Shown here piece after piece: positions 6,158 through 7,806 of a DNA stretch of 7,806 nucleotides. The position numbers and the translations under genes were made by a program. Every line of letters begins with the position of its first letter. Within the stretch, counting starts at the first letter, position 1. The notes below the pieces were generated by a model. The model had not been told where the DNA came from, ran no database searches, and saw only the letters and a program-made list of their open reading frames with translations. The stretch is from JAIBJN01 sp035461525 (lineage in GTDB: Bacteria; Actinomycetota; Thermoleophilia; Gaiellales; Gaiellaceae), in NCBI GenBank assembly GCA_035461525.1, contig DATHVD010000075.1:1-7806 (forward strand), in the 5' to 3' direction.

Positions 6158-7806
6158 GTGAGCCGCTTCGCGTCCGTCGTCCCACTCGTCACCGCCCGCA
6201 CCGTCGCGCGGCCGTTCACGTACCTCGCGGGCGATCTGCGCAAGGGCGCCGTCGTCTCCGTCCGCTTCGGCCGCGCGACACGGCGGGGCGTCGTCATCGG
6301 CCTCGAGGACGAGGCGCCGCCGGACGTCGAGCCCGTCGCCGTCGAGGACGTGCTGGGCGCCGTTCCCGGCCCGCTCGTCGACCTCGCGCTCTGGCTCGCC
6401 GACTACTACGGCTCGACCCCCGCCCGCGCCCTCGCACTCGTCGCCCCGCCCGCGCGCGCCCACCGCGCCGGCGCCCGGCGGCGCCGCCGTGAGGAGGCGA
6501 TCGCCGCCGAGGAGGCGCCCAGCGCGCTCACCCGCGAGCAGGGGGCCGTGCTCGAACGCCTGACGGCGGCGCTCGACGACGGAGGCGGCGCCTTCCTCCT
6601 GCGCGGTGCCACCGGGAGCGGAAAGACGGAGGTCTACCTGCGCGCCTGCGCGGAGGCCGTCGCGCGCGGACGCGGCGCGATCGTGCTCGTCCCCGAGATC
6701 GCGCTGACTCCGCAGGCGCTCGGGCGCTTCCGGGCCCGCTTCGGCGACCGCGTGGCCGTGCTCCACTCGGGCCTCACGGAGGCCGAGCGCCGGGACGAGC
6801 GCGAGCGCATCGCCTCGGGCGAGGCCCCGATCGTCGTCGGCGCGCGCTCGGCCGTCTTCGCCCCCGTGCCGAGCCTGGGGCTGGTCTGCGTGGACGAGGA
6901 GCATGACGCCTCCTACAAGCAGGAGTCGGATCCCCGCTACGACGCGCGCACGGTCGCCGCCAAGCGGGCGGCGCTCGAGGGCGCCGTCGCCCTCTACGGA
7001 AGCGCGACGCCGCGGCCGGAGAGCTGGGAGCGGCTCGAGCGGCTCGAGCTCGGCGGGCGGCTCACCGGCCCGCTTCCGCGCGTCCTCGTCGTCGACCTCA
7101 GGCGGGAGGCAGGCTACCCGCTCTCGGCGCCGCTCCTGGCGGGGCTGGGCGAGATCGCCGACGGGGGCGGCAAGGCCATCCTCCTCCTCAACCGCCGCGG
7201 CGTCGCGGTCGCGCTCCACTGCCGGGCGTGCGGGCTGACCAGCCGCTGCGAGTCCTGCGACGTCGCCCTCTCGCTGCACGGCGACAGGCGCCTCCACTGC
7301 CACCACTGCGGCCACCGCGAACCGGCGCCGGAGCTCTGCCCGGCATGCGGCGCGGCCGAGGTCGCGCGGCTCGGCGCGGGCACGGAGAGGCTCGAGGAAG
7401 AGCTCGCGACGCGCCTGCCGGAGCTCGAGCGCTTCCGCCTCGACGCCGACGCCGCCGGCCATCCGGGGAAGCTGGCCGAGACGCTCGGCCGCTTCGCCGC
7501 GTGCGAGCGCGGCGTGCTCCTCGGCACGCAGATGGTCGCCAAGGGCCACCACTTCGCCGGGGTCGCGCTCGCGGCGGTCGTGGACGCCGACACCGGGCTC
7601 GGGCTCGCCGACTTCCGCGCGGAGGAGCGGACGTTCCAGCTCGTGACGCAGCTCGCGGGCCGCAGCGGCCGGGACGCGCCCGGCAGGGTTCTCGTCCAGA
7701 CCCACCAGCCGGACGCCCGCCCGATCGCGCTGGCCGCGCGCCACGACGTGGACGAGTTCCTCGCCGGCGAGCTCGAGCGCCGGCGCGAGCTCGACTACCC
7801 GCCGTT
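6158..7806 (+). CDS. priA: Primosomal helicase PriA (replication restart), 3'-truncated by the window edge
   Basis: PriA recognises stalled or recombined replication forks and drives reloading of the replicative helicase, using a 3'-5' DNA helicase and a zinc-binding insertion. About 549 residues are present with no stop. The N-terminal 3'-end-binding domain occupies roughly residues 1-95 (VVPLVTARTVARPFTYL to WLADYYGSTPARAL). An Arg-rich linker (about 102-123) leads straight into the helicase: LTREQ at 124, Walker A GATGSGKTE (K156), Walker B DEEH (246-249), motif III-like GSATP and AGRSGR (500-505). All eight zinc-ligand cysteines are there: C355, C358, C364, C367, C381, C384, C394 and C397. 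The E. coli Walker A lysine is near 230, so about 74 residues, enough for the winged-helix domain, are absent. I chose GTG at 6158 because it sits just before the conserved start; ATG at 6146 is possible. No Shine-Dalgarno or TANNNT box was seen. Confidence 0.95.
   Translation, partial: MSRFASVVPLVTARTVARPFTYLAGDLRKGAVVSVRFGRATRRGVVIGLEDEAPPDVEPVAVEDVLGAVPGPLVDLALWLADYYGSTPARALALVAPPARAHRAGARRRRREEAIAAEEAPSALTREQGAVLERLTAALDDGGGAFLLRGATGSGKTEVYLRACAEAVARGRGAIVLVPEIALTPQALGRFRARFGDRVAVLHSGLTEAERRDERERIASGEAPIVVGARSAVFAPVPSLGLVCVDEEHDASYKQESDPRYDARTVAAKRAALEGAVALYGSATPRPESWERLERLELGGRLTGPLPRVLVVDLRREAGYPLSAPLLAGLGEIADGGGKAILLLNRRGVAVALHCRACGLTSRCESCDVALSLHGDRRLHCHHCGHREPAPELCPACGAAEVARLGAGTERLEEELATRLPELERFRLDADAAGHPGKLAETLGRFAACERGVLLGTQMVAKGHHFAGVALAAVVDADTGLGLADFRAEERTFQLVTQLAGRSGRDAPGRVLVQTHQPDARPIALAARHDVDEFLAGELERRRELDYPP

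Noticed and set aside
6139..6297. 53-residue N-terminal extension of the DtxR-family protein
   Set aside because: It overlaps the PriA N-terminal domain in antisense and adds a basic, non-conserved segment before the known family start.
5605..6492. 295-residue plus-strand open frame over the regulator and the start of priA
   Set aside because: It is antisense to a well-supported DtxR-family gene, then out of frame with PriA, and has no recognisable fold.
6152..7744. 530-residue open frame on the minus strand across priA
   Set aside because: The plus strand encodes PriA with every helicase and zinc motif. The antisense product is low-complexity and Arg/Ala/Glu-rich, with no domain.

Overview
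This is a very GC-rich (my estimate is a little over 70%), gene-dense chromosomal window of housekeeping genes. The likely source is a deep-branching, high-GC actinobacterium, with class Thermoleophilia (Gaiellales/Solirubrobacterales-like) as my best guess. That guess rests on four things: the extreme GC and GTG starts, a DUF3352-like lipoprotein, metK and priA lying close together as in actinobacteria, and a PriA that still has all helicase and zinc motifs, which many classical actinobacterial PriA proteins have lost. No mobile element, CRISPR array, tRNA or rRNA is visible.

Left block, plus strand (1-3993): the 3' part of der (ribosome-assembly GTPase), a GNAT-family N-acetyltransferase, gpsA (glycerol-3-phosphate dehydrogenase) and a DUF3352-like lipoprotein. 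The first two junctions are 4-base GTGA stop/start overlaps and the third is an 8-base overlap, so the block reads as one translationally coupled operon. It joins ribosome maturation, acetylation of an unknown target, phospholipid backbone supply and an exported protein of unknown role.

Centre (3994-5451): a 27-base gap with a TANNNT -10-like box, then metK (S-adenosylmethionine synthetase). After it comes a 183-base non-coding stretch between convergent genes. This stretch contains the most unusual non-coding signal here: a 95-base element closed by a nearly perfect 22-position inverted repeat that encloses two small GC-rich hairpins, followed by a second hairpin at the end of the minus-strand gene.

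Right block (5452-7806): a minus-strand DtxR/MntR-family regulator, diverging by only 19 bases from priA (primosomal replication-restart helicase), which runs off the right edge. The regulator keeps the family fold and several metal ligands, but two core ligands of the primary metal site are replaced by Gly and Asn. PriA has a short N-terminus with no room for the usual winged-helix domain. The regulator sits inverted between metK and priA, which are usually close neighbours in actinobacteria.

I found no clearly new multi-gene system. The points most worth following up are the structured element after metK, the altered metal site, the domain-trimmed PriA and a repeated promoter geometry that suggests leaderless transcripts.
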